Both the position numbers and the translations under genes were made by a program. Below the pieces are notes generated by a model that worked only from the letters and a program-made list of their open reading frames with translations, was not told where the DNA came from and made no database searches. Below, piece by piece: positions 1 to 8,179 of a stretch of DNA of 64,000 nucleotides. The DNA is from Persicobacter psychrovividus (lineage in GTDB: Bacteria > Bacteroidota > Bacteroidia > Cytophagales > Cyclobacteriaceae). Within the stretch, counting starts at the first letter, position 1; every line of letters begins with the position of its first letter. The stretch spans positions 1-64,000 of the forward strand of contig NZ_AP025296.1 in the NCBI RefSeq assembly GCF_036492425.1, read 5' to 3'.

Positions 1-545
1 CAGACATTACCTATATCAGTATTTTGGGGCGCCAGAGACACGCCTACTTACACCTGGTGACTGATCTGTATTCGAGAAAGATTGTCGGTTGGCAACTTTC
101 TGACAGTCTTGCTGCGGCTGATAGCATTAAGGCCTTAAAGATGGCACTCAAACAGCGACCAGACAAGGCGCAACCGTTGATCCATCATTCCGATCGTGGT
201 GTTCAGTATTGCTGCAACGCATATATCAAAATGTTGAGAAAGAATGAAATACAAGTGAGTATGACGGAAAGTTATGACCCCTATCAAAATGCCGTTGCAG
301 AACGAGTAAATGGTATTTTGAAACAAGAGTTTTACCTTGAAGCAAGTTTTTTAACGGTTGCAGATGCAAAGAAAAAAGCCACTTGGGCAATTGATATTTA
401 TAACCATAAAAGAAGGCATTGGAGTCTCGATTTGATGACACCGGAAGAAGCTCATAATCACCAAGGACTGATCAAACGAAAATGGAAAAACTATAGAAAA
501 AATAAGCGATTAGGAGCCGCTCCTTTTCAGCGGTGTAGTTCGTGC
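1..545 (+). mobile_element. Right-hand part of an IS3-family insertion sequence
   Basis: Only the distal part of the element is visible. The exact right terminal inverted repeat cannot be set without the left end. The family-like transposase sequence stops near 510 and unrelated palindromic sequence begins at 546, so the boundary is placed between them as an estimate. Confidence 0.6.
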
Positions 546-665
546 ACTTTTGAATTTGGGTTAGTGAGTTTTGGCAGGCTCGAGCCTGCCAAAGGAACTC
601 ACCCTAATTTAAAAGTTCCCCGCGGGAGCGCGGCGCCCGCGGCGACATCTCGAAATGTAACATAA
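1..665 (+). CDS. IS3-family transposase OrfB, 5' end outside window
   Basis: This is the C-terminal part of a DDE (rve-type integrase core) transposase that cuts and joins insertion-sequence DNA. The open frame begins before the window. The first complete codons read D-I-T-Y-I, so the first catalytic Asp lies at bases 3-5. The second Asp is in H-H-S-D-R-G-V-Q-Y and the catalytic Glu in N-A-V-A-E-R-V-N-G, the usual D-D-35-E order of IS3-type OrfB. The family-like sequence ends around K-W-K-N-Y-R-K-N-K-R (near base 510). The remaining roughly 50 codons read through GC-rich palindromic DNA and look non-native, so the normal stop codon may be lost or the end of the element altered. OrfA and the left end are not in the window. 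Confidence 0.9.
   Translation, partial: DITYISILGRQRHAYLHLVTDLYSRKIVGWQLSDSLAAADSIKALKMALKQRPDKAQPLIHHSDRGVQYCCNAYIKMLRKNEIQVSMTESYDPYQNAVAERVNGILKQEFYLEASFLTVADAKKKATWAIDIYNHKRRHWSLDLMTPEEAHNHQGLIKRKWKNYRKNKRLGAAPFQRCSSCTFEFGLVSFGRLEPAKGTHPNLKVPRGSAAPAATSRNVT
546..616. repeat. Long imperfect palindrome (hairpin-forming) next to the IS
   Basis: A perfect 24-base palindrome centred on ctcgag (570-593, core ggcaggctcgagcctgcc) sits inside a longer imperfect inverted repeat. The outer left arm starts acttttgaattt at 546 and the outer right arm ends aatttaaaagt at 616. The arms pair over about 33 bases with a few bulges. The structure resembles REP or MITE-like palindromic elements, or a strong terminator stem without a T tract. 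Its origin is unknown. Confidence 0.7.
620..642. repeat. GC-rich inverted repeat
   Basis: Seven-base arms ccgcggg (620-626) and cccgcgg (636-642) flank a GC-rich centre. This stretch is far richer in GC than its AT-rich surroundings and directly follows the 546-616 palindrome, so the two may be one composite element. Confidence 0.6.
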
Positions 666-876
666 AACACATACCTATTATAGTACAATTTACAAAGCAT
701 CCAATCAGACGAAAAAGCTGATAATAAGTGCCAAGTTATTTCAGGACAAGACAGATGAAAAGTTTCTAAATACTATTGCTATCTACCAGGTAAAATGCTT
801 TAGTTCAATGCATTATAAAAAGTAAAATCACGGCATAAAGATCCATTAAAAGATAATAATAAAATTGCTTCCATAA

Positions 877-908
877 AAAAACACCATCCTGCAATGAATG
901 GTGTTTTT
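877..908 (-). terminator. Rho-independent terminator
   Basis: Arms aaaaacaccat (877-887) and atggtgttttt (898-908) form an 11-bp stem. Read on the minus strand it ends in a run of T and lies just past the small gene at 930-1139. It also has a short T run on the plus strand, so it may work in both directions. Confidence 0.8.
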
Positions 909-929
909 GTGCTCAAAAAACTGATCAGC

Positions 930-1139
930 TTACTTTATTGCCGCATCAGTGTTATTGATCGATAATGAATCTGGGATATACACATTACTCTGACCTTTAG
1001 CCGATAATGGCTTACGGAGAAATGTAGAAGCTTTTAGCATTTTGGCATTTCTTTCCGCAGATTTATGAAAGTAAGAGTAACCTGCTGCGGTCATCATCAA
1101 GAAGGATGCACAAATACTGAGTTTGGTTAATTTAGGCAT
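930..1139 (-). CDS. Small protein with N-terminal membrane or signal segment
   Basis: A 69-residue product with one hydrophobic segment at about residues 7-23 (L-S-I-C-A-S-F-L-M-M-T-A-A-G), then a basic and polar tail. The segment may be an uncleaved anchor or a signal peptide. No family is recognised. Support for a real gene is its own ATG start, a sensible signal-like N-terminus, and a good terminator 20 bases after the stop codon. No Shine-Dalgarno sequence is obvious, which is common in Bacteroidota. Its function is unknown. Confidence 0.55.
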   Translation of the reverse strand: MPKLTKLSICASFLMMTAAGYSYFHKSAERNAKMLKASTFLRKPLSAKGQSNVYIPDSLSINNTDAAIK

Positions 1140-1679
1140 GTTGGTTCGGTAATAGGTTGGTTATTGTTTGCTGTTCAGGGTTCAATATAAAGCAAAACAA
1201 TTATTTTTCGCAAGTCTATATTTTGGGTTTAAACAGTGCACAGTCCGGTTGCATGCCCTGATTAATTCCGGTTGTTTGAATTGCTTGATAAAGAATCACT
1301 TACCCTTACTATTGGTAAACCAAAAGAGCCCGATTTTTAGAGCGCTCAGCCCATTGTCAAATCCATAAAAATTCCGAGAATGAGTGCTTTATTATCAATA
1401 AATTGGGACATCATTTTTCATTTTCATGATCAAAAAACCTGGGCAGTACTAAAACAAATTATTGAGTGCCGTGGGAAATACCGGAATGGCTTATTTTCTC
1501 AGCGTCAAATCAATACCGATAGCAAAATGATGGTCCCTGAAAACTGTTAAAAATCGGAACTAATATTGTTTGAACTGATCCCATCAATTTTTTTTATCAG
1601 CCTATCGATAACACCCATAACGTCACTTATATTCATCCAAAGAAATTCCGTTTGTCGACGTTTGCCATGCCTTCCAAAA
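1140..1679. other. Intergenic, 540 bp
   Basis: This stretch lies between the 3' end of the serine hydrolase gene and the start of the small gene. It is AT-rich. A 66-codon frame at 1168-1368 looks like chance. No clear promoter box, hairpin or repeat was found. Confidence 0.5.
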
Positions 1680-2720
1680 CTATGGCCTTACTTGCTCCCT
1701 TTCAAGAATGCGTATCAGCCTGCTATTAATAATTTCCGCTAAATTCCAGTTATACAGTTTGGCATCCGTGGTACTATAAAATGCCACTACAACTGCATCA
1801 AGGTCTTTATCATATTTTGCAAAACTCTGGTATCCGGGAACCCAGCCCGAGTGCTCATATTTGTAAAGCGAGGCATAAATTGCTGCCTCCTGCCGATCAA
1901 AAACAGCACCGTCATTCAAGGCCCTGATAAACGTTCCAACATCCTGTGCCGTAGCCAACATCCCCTGTTCGTTCGACTTTAGGTCCTCAGCATAACCCAC
2001 ATGGTAACCGCTCATGACCTCCCCCATATCTACCTGATCCAAAGAAGCAAAGGTATGCTGAAGATTCAGTGGTACTAATATTCGCTGCTGCTTAAAGCGA
2101 AAATTATCCTCCTGCAAAACATCATCCATCACCTTGTTGATCAGCAGATAATTTGTATTGCAATACTCCTGCTCTTCTCCGGGCGAAAAGTGGGCGGGTT
2201 GATCTAAAATCAATGCCAGACTTTCCTGATAATTTTTTGTCGGCTTGGCCCAAAAATTGGGGGTATCCGTAAAATTGGGGAGGCCACTTTTATGTTGAAT
2301 CAACAGTTTGAGGGTGATTTTGTCTGCGTTTTCAATCCGATCAGATAATTCAGGTAAGTAATCTGAAATCGTTTTATCCAAAGAGAGCCGGCCATCACTG
2401 ACCAATTTTGTAACCGCTACAGCGTCGTAAAGCTTACTGATGCTTGCTATTTTAAAAAGCGCGTGAGGTTTGGCGGGTATTTTTGCTTTTCGGTCGTGCC
2501 ATCCTGCGGCAAAATGTTGAGGACGCTGTCCCTTTTGCTCAACATAAACAATAACGCCATCAAAACCATGCCCAACCGCCTCCTCCAATTGTTCTTGAAT
2601 TGTGGCTGGCAATGGCAGAATCCAAGCTTTCACCAATAGCCAGGGCACAAAAAACAGGGATGTCACCGTGCCCACCAACAAGCAGGCTCTAACGATCCAG
2701 GTAGAACGTTTCACTTTCAT
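1680..2720 (-). CDS. Serine hydrolase of the beta-lactamase class C / DD-peptidase family
   Basis: A 346-residue penicillin-binding-protein-like hydrolase (PF00144 type). A hydrophobic segment at residues 10-34 should anchor it or direct it to the periplasm. The three family motifs are present: S-x-x-K as S93-I-S-K96, Y-x-N as Y186-C-N188, and H-S-G at 290-292 in the place of K-T-G. Members cleave or transfer acyl groups on peptides, esters or beta-lactams, and the sequence does not say which. It is a single-gene unit; its upstream neighbour is the divergent GH28 gene at 3006. Nothing links it to the glycan genes beyond position. The family call is firm and the substrate is unknown. Confidence 0.88.
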   Translation of the reverse strand: MKVKRSTWIVRACLLVGTVTSLFFVPWLLVKAWILPLPATIQEQLEEAVGHGFDGVIVYVEQKGQRPQHFAAGWHDRKAKIPAKPHALFKIASISKLYDAVAVTKLVSDGRLSLDKTISDYLPELSDRIENADKITLKLLIQHKSGLPNFTDTPNFWAKPTKNYQESLALILDQPAHFSPGEEQEYCNTNYLLINKVMDDVLQEDNFRFKQQRILVPLNLQHTFASLDQVDMGEVMSGYHVGYAEDLKSNEQGMLATAQDVGTFIRALNDGAVFDRQEAAIYASLYKYEHSGWVPGYQSFAKYDKDLDAVVVAFYSTTDAKLYNWNLAEIINSRLIRILEREQVRP

Positions 2721-2938
2721 GTTCAGTTAAAATTTTGATCATCAATTTATAAATGGAATATAAGCCTTTTTCCTGGAGAGATCTAATCGCCTGCCATTGA
2801 ACAAATTGGTCTTTCTTTTCTTTGCCAAGGCGATCGTTTTCAATTATAAAAATTGTGATTATCCCTTACGGTAACGCCTAAGCCCTATTTCTCTACCAAT
2901 CTTGATGTTTTTTCACCTCATGGGTGGGTATAGACGAT

Positions 2939-2946
2939 TACTTTTG
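2939..2946 (+). promoter_or_regulatory. Possible Bacteroidota -7 box (TAnnTTTG)
   Basis: TACTTTTG matches the Bacteroidota -7 consensus and lies 60 bases before the GH28 start at 3006. No TTTG or TTG is found at the usual 19-base spacing upstream, so this is only half a promoter by sequence. Confidence 0.35.
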
Positions 2947-3005
2947 AGCATCAATCTTTGATAGTTTATTTCTATTTCATTTTATATTTTTTTGAATTAA
3001 AAGAC

Positions 3006-4586
3006 ATGAGCAATAGCAAACTACTTTTACTTTTTAGCGGTCTCCTGTTTGGCTGTTTAGCTTGTAATGAGGCGGCACCACAGGACGATTTTGATCAGGG
3101 CGTTGCCCAGGTGATGAGCCATATTCAACGTCCTGAAATCAATGGGCCACATATTATTTTGTCAGAATATTGCGGACATCAGCCTGACCGCAAAGGGACC
3201 TACGATTTTCATGATGCCATTCAATCTGCAATTGACAGCTTATCGTCTATTGGCGGCGGTCATTTGATCTTCACCAACACTGCGGGGATGGAATCTTGGA
3301 TCAAAAGCACTGAAATTTATCGTTGTGTAGGTCCAATTGAATTGAAAAGCAATGTGGCTTTGGGTTTTGATCCTTCCACACGTTTGCACTTTCAGTTTGA
3401 CGAAAAGGCCTATTTGGGCAAAGATGGCCAAGGGGTTTTGCGTCGTTATGAAGGAACGATGCTTTACAGTTTTTCACCATTGATTTACGGGATGAATGTG
3501 GAAAATGTGGCGATTTATGCTACGGGACGAAATGGCGCGACACCGGTAATCAATGGTGATGGCGAGACATGGCTGGAGTGGCAACAAGCCGGAGAAAAAA
3601 GCCGTGTGGACAGAGGTTTGAAGCCTGCATATTTGGCACTGAGAGATGTGAATGAGGCTGCAACACCACTAAAAACGCGTATTTTCAATGATATCAAAGA
3701 GGATTTTTATCGTCCTCAGTTATTCTCCCTTTATTTCTCGAAGAATATTTTAGTCGAGGGGATCAAATTTGAGGAATCTCCTTTCTGGATGATCAACCCG
3801 GTATTTTGCGATAACCTGATCTTTAAAGATGTTGCATTGGAAGGTAATGTGGTTAACAATGACGGTATTGACCCTGACGGTTGTAATGGCGTTTTGATTG
3901 AGAATGTTTTGTTCAATACCCATGATGATAATATTGCATTGAAATCTGGTCGTGATAAAGAGGCCCGTGAAGGGATCAGTGTCGAAGGAACAGAAATCGA
4001 AGGGTTGAAAAACCCACATATTGTTCATGGAAAAGTGGGGCAATCCAAATGTGAAAATGTATTTATCACCAATTGCCACTTTAAAAATCACTATGCCATT
4101 TGTATCGGCAGTGAGATTGCTGCAGGAGCTAAAAACGTTTACGCTTTGGATAACTTCGCCTTGCAAGACATTAAAATGGGGGTTTTTCTGAAAAGTAACC
4201 GTACCCGTGGTGGGGTGATTGAGAATGTATACGTAAAAAACTTCCGGATCAATCAGGTGCCTCAGGGAGATGCTATTTGTGTGATTTCCAATTATGATAA
4301 TGATTCCACAAGCCCTTACCCACCGATGTTCAAAAATATAAAAATTGAGAATGTTACCGTTGAAAAAGCACACCGTGGTATTCGTATTTACGGGTGGGCA
4401 GATGCTGTTCTTGAAAATATTGAGTTGAAAAACATCAACATCAAAGAAATTGAAGAACCACAACATGCTTTGGAGTACAATTATGTGAATCACCTGACGT
4501 TGGATAATGTAAAAATCAGTGATAAAACATACAATTTCACTCAGGATAAAAAAGTTGCCGGATTAAATGCACCTCAGCAAGAATAA
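3006..4586 (+). CDS. GH28-family glycoside hydrolase, lipoprotein
   Basis: A right-handed beta-helix hydrolase of the polygalacturonase group, expected to cleave galacturonic-acid-type linkages in pectins, and probably surface- or periplasm-attached. The ATG at 3006 is preferred to the upstream in-frame start at 2958 because it gives a clean lipoprotein signal with lipobox L14-F-G-C17. Length is then 526 residues. Family motifs: N-N-D-G-I-D-P-D at 284-291 and H-D-D at 306-308. The usual G-H-G site is replaced by sequence around I-C-I-G-S-E, so specificity or activity may differ from true polygalacturonases. It is transcribed away from the rest of the locus and ends in its own terminator. No pectate lyase or pectin esterase accompanies it. 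Confidence 0.85.
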   Translation: MSNSKLLLLFSGLLFGCLACNEAAPQDDFDQGVAQVMSHIQRPEINGPHIILSEYCGHQPDRKGTYDFHDAIQSAIDSLSSIGGGHLIFTNTAGMESWIKSTEIYRCVGPIELKSNVALGFDPSTRLHFQFDEKAYLGKDGQGVLRRYEGTMLYSFSPLIYGMNVENVAIYATGRNGATPVINGDGETWLEWQQAGEKSRVDRGLKPAYLALRDVNEAATPLKTRIFNDIKEDFYRPQLFSLYFSKNILVEGIKFEESPFWMINPVFCDNLIFKDVALEGNVVNNDGIDPDGCNGVLIENVLFNTHDDNIALKSGRDKEAREGISVEGTEIEGLKNPHIVHGKVGQSKCENVFITNCHFKNHYAICIGSEIAAGAKNVYALDNFALQDIKMGVFLKSNRTRGGVIENVYVKNFRINQVPQGDAICVISNYDNDSTSPYPPMFKNIKIENVTVEKAHRGIRIYGWADAVLENIELKNINIKEIEEPQHALEYNYVNHLTLDNVKISDKTYNFTQDKKVAGLNAPQQE

Positions 4587-4618
4587 GAGGTCCTGATCAA
4601 TCTATTATCATCCTACGC

Positions 4619-4651
4619 AAAAAGCCCTGACTTCTCCATCAGGGCTTTTTT
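4619..4651 (+). terminator. Rho-independent terminator (bidirectional)
   Basis: Stem aaaaagccctga (4619-4630) with tcagggcttttt (from 4639), 8-base loop, and T run. It lies 32 bases after the GH28 stop. Because A and T runs flank both sides it could also stop transcripts from the GH43-like gene that ends at 4923. Confidence 0.9.
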
Positions 4652-4680
4652 ATTTACCTCATGTTTGAAAACCTCCCATC

Positions 4681-4693
4681 CTACTGCAAATTT
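4681..4693 (+). repeat. Dispersed intergenic motif, partial copy 1
   Basis: ctactgcaaattt matches the first 13 bases of the copies at 14399 and 28166 and is preceded by a similar tgttt-aaaa tract. It lies between the convergent GH28 and GH43-like genes, just after their shared terminator. Confidence 0.5.
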
Positions 4694-4922
4694 CAGGATA
4701 TCAACACAGGCCAAAGATCATTGCGCAATCTTTAATTGTTACTCAATTACTTTATCAGCAGGTGCTACTGATTCGCTCCGTTATTTTAGGACTGCCTGAA
4801 TCGGATATTACATACCATAAATATGCGCTCCCATTAAATTGCTCAGGAGGGAATTTCATTGTCATCTATCGCTCCGCAAATCATTCAGACAAGGCCATTT
4901 AATTATACAGGCCGATGTGGAT

Positions 4923-5921
4923 TTAGAAATTAGTAATCAATCCTGACCCGGGGCTTCCTATTTTCTGTCTGAGCTTGACCAGTTCCTGTCCAGAAACTTT
5001 CACCAAAGTGCCATGACGCATAATGTCTTGAAAGCCGTGCTTCAGCGGCACAAAATCCTTATTCCAGTCTTTCATGTTTTTGGTGGTGGCATAACGGTAA
5101 CCAAAGTAGCCGGGGTAGTAATCATAATACAATACCAAAGCGGTATCAGTTTTGACATACATTGGGCCTTCGGTATATTGAGCAGCCAAAGAAAGCGTAT
5201 CCGTAAACGGTCCCATCATGTTTTCAGATTGGGCCATCATCAAGTTTTTATGCCCTTTTCGTTCATCCTTGAAGAAGAGATAATATAAAGAATCCGTCTT
5301 GTAAAGGCTTCCATCGATGACCTGAAAATCTGGGTTCCAATATGATGCTGGAGGTGAAAAATGCTTAAAATCCACTGTTTTTGTATAATAAAGGCTATGA
5401 TTCCAGGTGGAGTTCCACCATTTTCCGGCCTCTTTCGGAGGGGTGTAATCTTCTCTCAGCGTACTTGACCAAATAATGTAGGTCGTATCCTGCTCAACAT
5501 AAAACTCCGGTGCCCAGACATTTGCAAAATCAAAGCCGCGCGTGCTATCGGAAACCGTGATGAATTTTTCACCTTGCCAATCTATGCCATCAGCGGAATG
5601 TGCATAACCAAAACCTGAAGAACCACAGGTCCAGACCATATGAAACTCACCCATTTTATCCCTGATAATACAGGGATCGCGAAAGACGCCAAACTCCCCT
5701 AATTGAGGGGCACAGATCTTTTGTTTGAGCAAATGCCAGTCATGCAAATTGTAACTATATGCGGCATACAGCCCGGCTTTCTCCCCGGCATTTCCCTCAA
5801 AATAATACAACAAGTAGGCGTCCTGATTACTTTCGACCTGTTGTGAATGAGTAGTGCAGGATGGTAGTCCATAAAGGAACAGGCCTAAAAAAATGGCTGC
5901 CAAAGCCCAAGAGTTTGTCAT
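4923..5921 (-). CDS. GH43-like five-bladed beta-propeller hydrolase, lipoprotein
   Basis: A predicted exo-acting glycosidase (arabinofuranosidase/xylosidase type) attached to a membrane. The ATG at 5921 is chosen because it lies 4 bases after the GH3 stop and gives a lipoprotein signal ending L-P-S-C22. Starts at 5939 and 6053 overlap the GH3 gene. Length 332 residues. Propeller motifs: F-R-D-P at 80-83, N-V-W-A-P-E at 134-139, V-I-D-G with D203, and T-E-G-P with E251. These fit the Asp/Asp/Glu set of clan GH-F, although residue roles are assigned by pattern only. It is the last gene of the SusC-SusD-GH3 unit, so it probably removes side-chain sugars from imported oligosaccharides. Confidence 0.78.
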   Translation of the reverse strand: MTNSWALAAIFLGLFLYGLPSCTTHSQQVESNQDAYLLYYFEGNAGEKAGLYAAYSYNLHDWHLLKQKICAPQLGEFGVFRDPCIIRDKMGEFHMVWTCGSSGFGYAHSADGIDWQGEKFITVSDSTRGFDFANVWAPEFYVEQDTTYIIWSSTLREDYTPPKEAGKWWNSTWNHSLYYTKTVDFKHFSPPASYWNPDFQVIDGSLYKTDSLYYLFFKDERKGHKNLMMAQSENMMGPFTDTLSLAAQYTEGPMYVKTDTALVLYYDYYPGYFGYRYATTKNMKDWNKDFVPLKHGFQDIMRHGTLVKVSGQELVKLRQKIGSPGSGLITNF

Positions 5922-5925
5922 TCGA

Positions 5926-8100
5926 TTAAAAAATAACATCGCTATTCTTATTAAGGTTAATGATTGCTGACTGATGAATATCCCGAGAGGAAGTCCCCAG
6001 CCTGAACTCGTAGGTACCTGGTTCCAATACCCATTGATTGGCTTTTTCATCAAAATACTTCAGTTCTTGCAGAGGTATTGTAATCTCAAGCGTCTTGCTC
6101 GCACCAGCTTCAAGCGCTATTTTTTCAAAGCCTTTCAATTCCTGTTCAGCACGCTCAAGAGCCGGCTGCTGCTTACTTACATAAAGCTGCACGACCTCTT
6201 TGCCCGCCATTTCACCAGTATTTGTTACTTGTACACTTGCTGTAATTTGATGCTCTTCCTGCTTGATTTTCAGCTGATCCACCTCAAAAGTAGTGTAAGA
6301 CAACCCGTGTCCAAAACAGAACGCTGGCGCTACATTGAAGGTATCGAAAAAACGGTAGCCGACAAAAATCCCTTCCGTATATTTTACAACCTCCTCTTTT
6401 CCTGGGAAGTGTGCCAGGTGGTGTGCCGGAGCATCGGCCAATTTTTTAGGGAAAGTCATCGGTAGTTTGCCCGAAGGGTTTACCTTCCCTGCAATAATTT
6501 CCGCCAGCGCATTTCCTCCTTCCATACCCGGATACCAAGCCTGAATCAATGCTTTGGTTTGTGGTAGCCAGTGGTTCATTTCCACAGGTCCTCCGCCCAT
6601 CATCACCACTACGGTTTGTGGGTTGGCTTTCAGTATTCCCATAATCAATTCCTCCTGATGAAAAGGCAATTTCATATTCGGCTTGTCTACGGCTTCGGAA
6701 TCGAAAGCATTATCTCGCCACGCGAAATCTTTCAAATCCCAGTTCTGAATCCATCCGCCGACATAAATCACCAAATCTGCTGCTTTGGCTGCATTAATGG
6801 CCTCTTGCATTTTTTGCTCATCCCGCTTTTGAGCTTTATTGACATCGTATCCCTGGCAATAGGTGATTTCCGATTCCTCACCAAAAATATTTTTTATCCC
6901 TTCCAATGCCGTTACTTCATACAACGCATTTACTTGCGAGCTTCCTCCGCCCATGCTTGTTTTTTGGTTGGCATTCCTTCCGATCACAGCAATCTTTTTC
7001 GGTGCATTCTTGATCGGCAACAGTCCTTCATTTTTCAGCAAAACAATGCCTTCTTCAGCCACTTTTTTGGCCACCAGCTGATGTTCGGTAGTATTTCGGC
7101 TGCCGGCAGGACGCTGTTCATTATTATTGAGCATATGGATTTTATCCATCACATAAAGGATACGCTCGACCTTGTCATCAACTACTGCCTCATCCACTTG
7201 CCCGCTTTCAATCATGGCTTTGGCAGGATCAGCCAAATATACTTTATCGTAATCATACTTTTTCATGTAGAGCTCGGTCCCCATCTCGAGGTCAAGGCCA
7301 TTTTCCAAGGCTTCTTTAGTGTTGTGTACCGCTCCCCAATCACTGACAACCAGCCCCTTGAATCCCCATTCATCTTTAAGTATTTGATTCAAAAGGTAAT
7401 CATGGTGCGAACAAAATTCTCCCCTGAGTTTGTTGTATGCCCCCATCAGGGTCAGTACATTTCCCTGCTGAACCGCTTCTTTGAATGCTGGTAGATAAAT
7501 CTCCCGCAAAGGTCTTTCAGACAATTCCACATCGACAGAATTTCGCCAGGTTTCCTGATTATTGGCCACCAAATGTTTAACACAAGCAGCCACGCCCTGC
7601 GATTGTACTCCTTTAATATAACCTACCCCCATTTTTTTGGTCAGGAAAGGATCTTCACTCAAATATTCAAAATTTCGACCGTTCAATGGTGTGCGGATAA
7701 TATTTACCCCCGGGCCAAGAATCACATCTTTTCCCCTTTCATTCGCCTCAGCACCCAAAACCTCCCCATATTTAAGGCCGAGATCCTTGTTCCATGTAGC
7801 CCCGAGGGTAATGCATTTGGGCAAATAAGTCGCCTGGTCGTCATAGGCGTTAATGCGCACATAATCTTCCCCATGCTCTACCCGAACGCCATAAGGCCCG
7901 TCGGACATGATAAGCGCAGGAATGTTCAGGCGTGGAACGGCCCCATTGGTAAAAGAGGTCCGGCAGTGGATCATTTCCAGCTTTTCATCCAATGTCATCT
8001 GACCGATTAAGGACTGATAACTTGGCGATTGACGCGTCGGCGTTGATTTACAGGCCATCAGTAAGCTTGCGACGAATAATACCTTTATTAACTTTCTCAT
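5926..8100 (-). CDS. GH3-family beta-glucosidase-like hydrolase, lipoprotein
   Basis: An exo-acting beta-glycosidase that would release terminal glucose (or xylose) from oligosaccharides, probably in the periplasm or on a membrane. The start at 8100 is chosen over 8148 because it gives the lipoprotein signal L14-M-A-C17. The product is 724 residues. The TIM-barrel domain carries K-H at 175-176 and the nucleophile D254 in V-V-S-D-W-G. It is followed by the alpha/beta sandwich and a C-terminal FnIII-like domain (E-V-V-Q-L-Y-V region). This is the usual three-domain length for the family. It lies 79 bases after SusD and 4 bases before the GH43-like gene, so it is probably co-transcribed with both. 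Confidence 0.93.
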   Translation of the reverse strand: MRKLIKVLFVASLLMACKSTPTRQSPSYQSLIGQMTLDEKLEMIHCRTSFTNGAVPRLNIPALIMSDGPYGVRVEHGEDYVRINAYDDQATYLPKCITLGATWNKDLGLKYGEVLGAEANERGKDVILGPGVNIIRTPLNGRNFEYLSEDPFLTKKMGVGYIKGVQSQGVAACVKHLVANNQETWRNSVDVELSERPLREIYLPAFKEAVQQGNVLTLMGAYNKLRGEFCSHHDYLLNQILKDEWGFKGLVVSDWGAVHNTKEALENGLDLEMGTELYMKKYDYDKVYLADPAKAMIESGQVDEAVVDDKVERILYVMDKIHMLNNNEQRPAGSRNTTEHQLVAKKVAEEGIVLLKNEGLLPIKNAPKKIAVIGRNANQKTSMGGGSSQVNALYEVTALEGIKNIFGEESEITYCQGYDVNKAQKRDEQKMQEAINAAKAADLVIYVGGWIQNWDLKDFAWRDNAFDSEAVDKPNMKLPFHQEELIMGILKANPQTVVVMMGGGPVEMNHWLPQTKALIQAWYPGMEGGNALAEIIAGKVNPSGKLPMTFPKKLADAPAHHLAHFPGKEEVVKYTEGIFVGYRFFDTFNVAPAFCFGHGLSYTTFEVDQLKIKQEEHQITASVQVTNTGEMAGKEVVQLYVSKQQPALERAEQELKGFEKIALEAGASKTLEITIPLQELKYFDEKANQWVLEPGTYEFRLGTSSRDIHQSAIINLNKNSDVIF

Positions 8101-8179
8101 CAAATTAAAAAATTGCGCTAAAAAAATACAGCTTGCAGGATCGCCCACAAACTGTATATAAAAACCTAAATTGTATTAC

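Noticed and set aside
3750-4493. Long open frame on the minus strand opposite the GH28 gene (247 codons)
   Set aside because: It is fully inside a well-supported GH28 gene on the other strand and has no family-like motifs or signal.
6571-7494. 307-codon plus-strand frame opposite the GH3 gene
   Set aside because: Entirely antisense to a gene with full GH3 motifs; composition is typical of a shadow frame.
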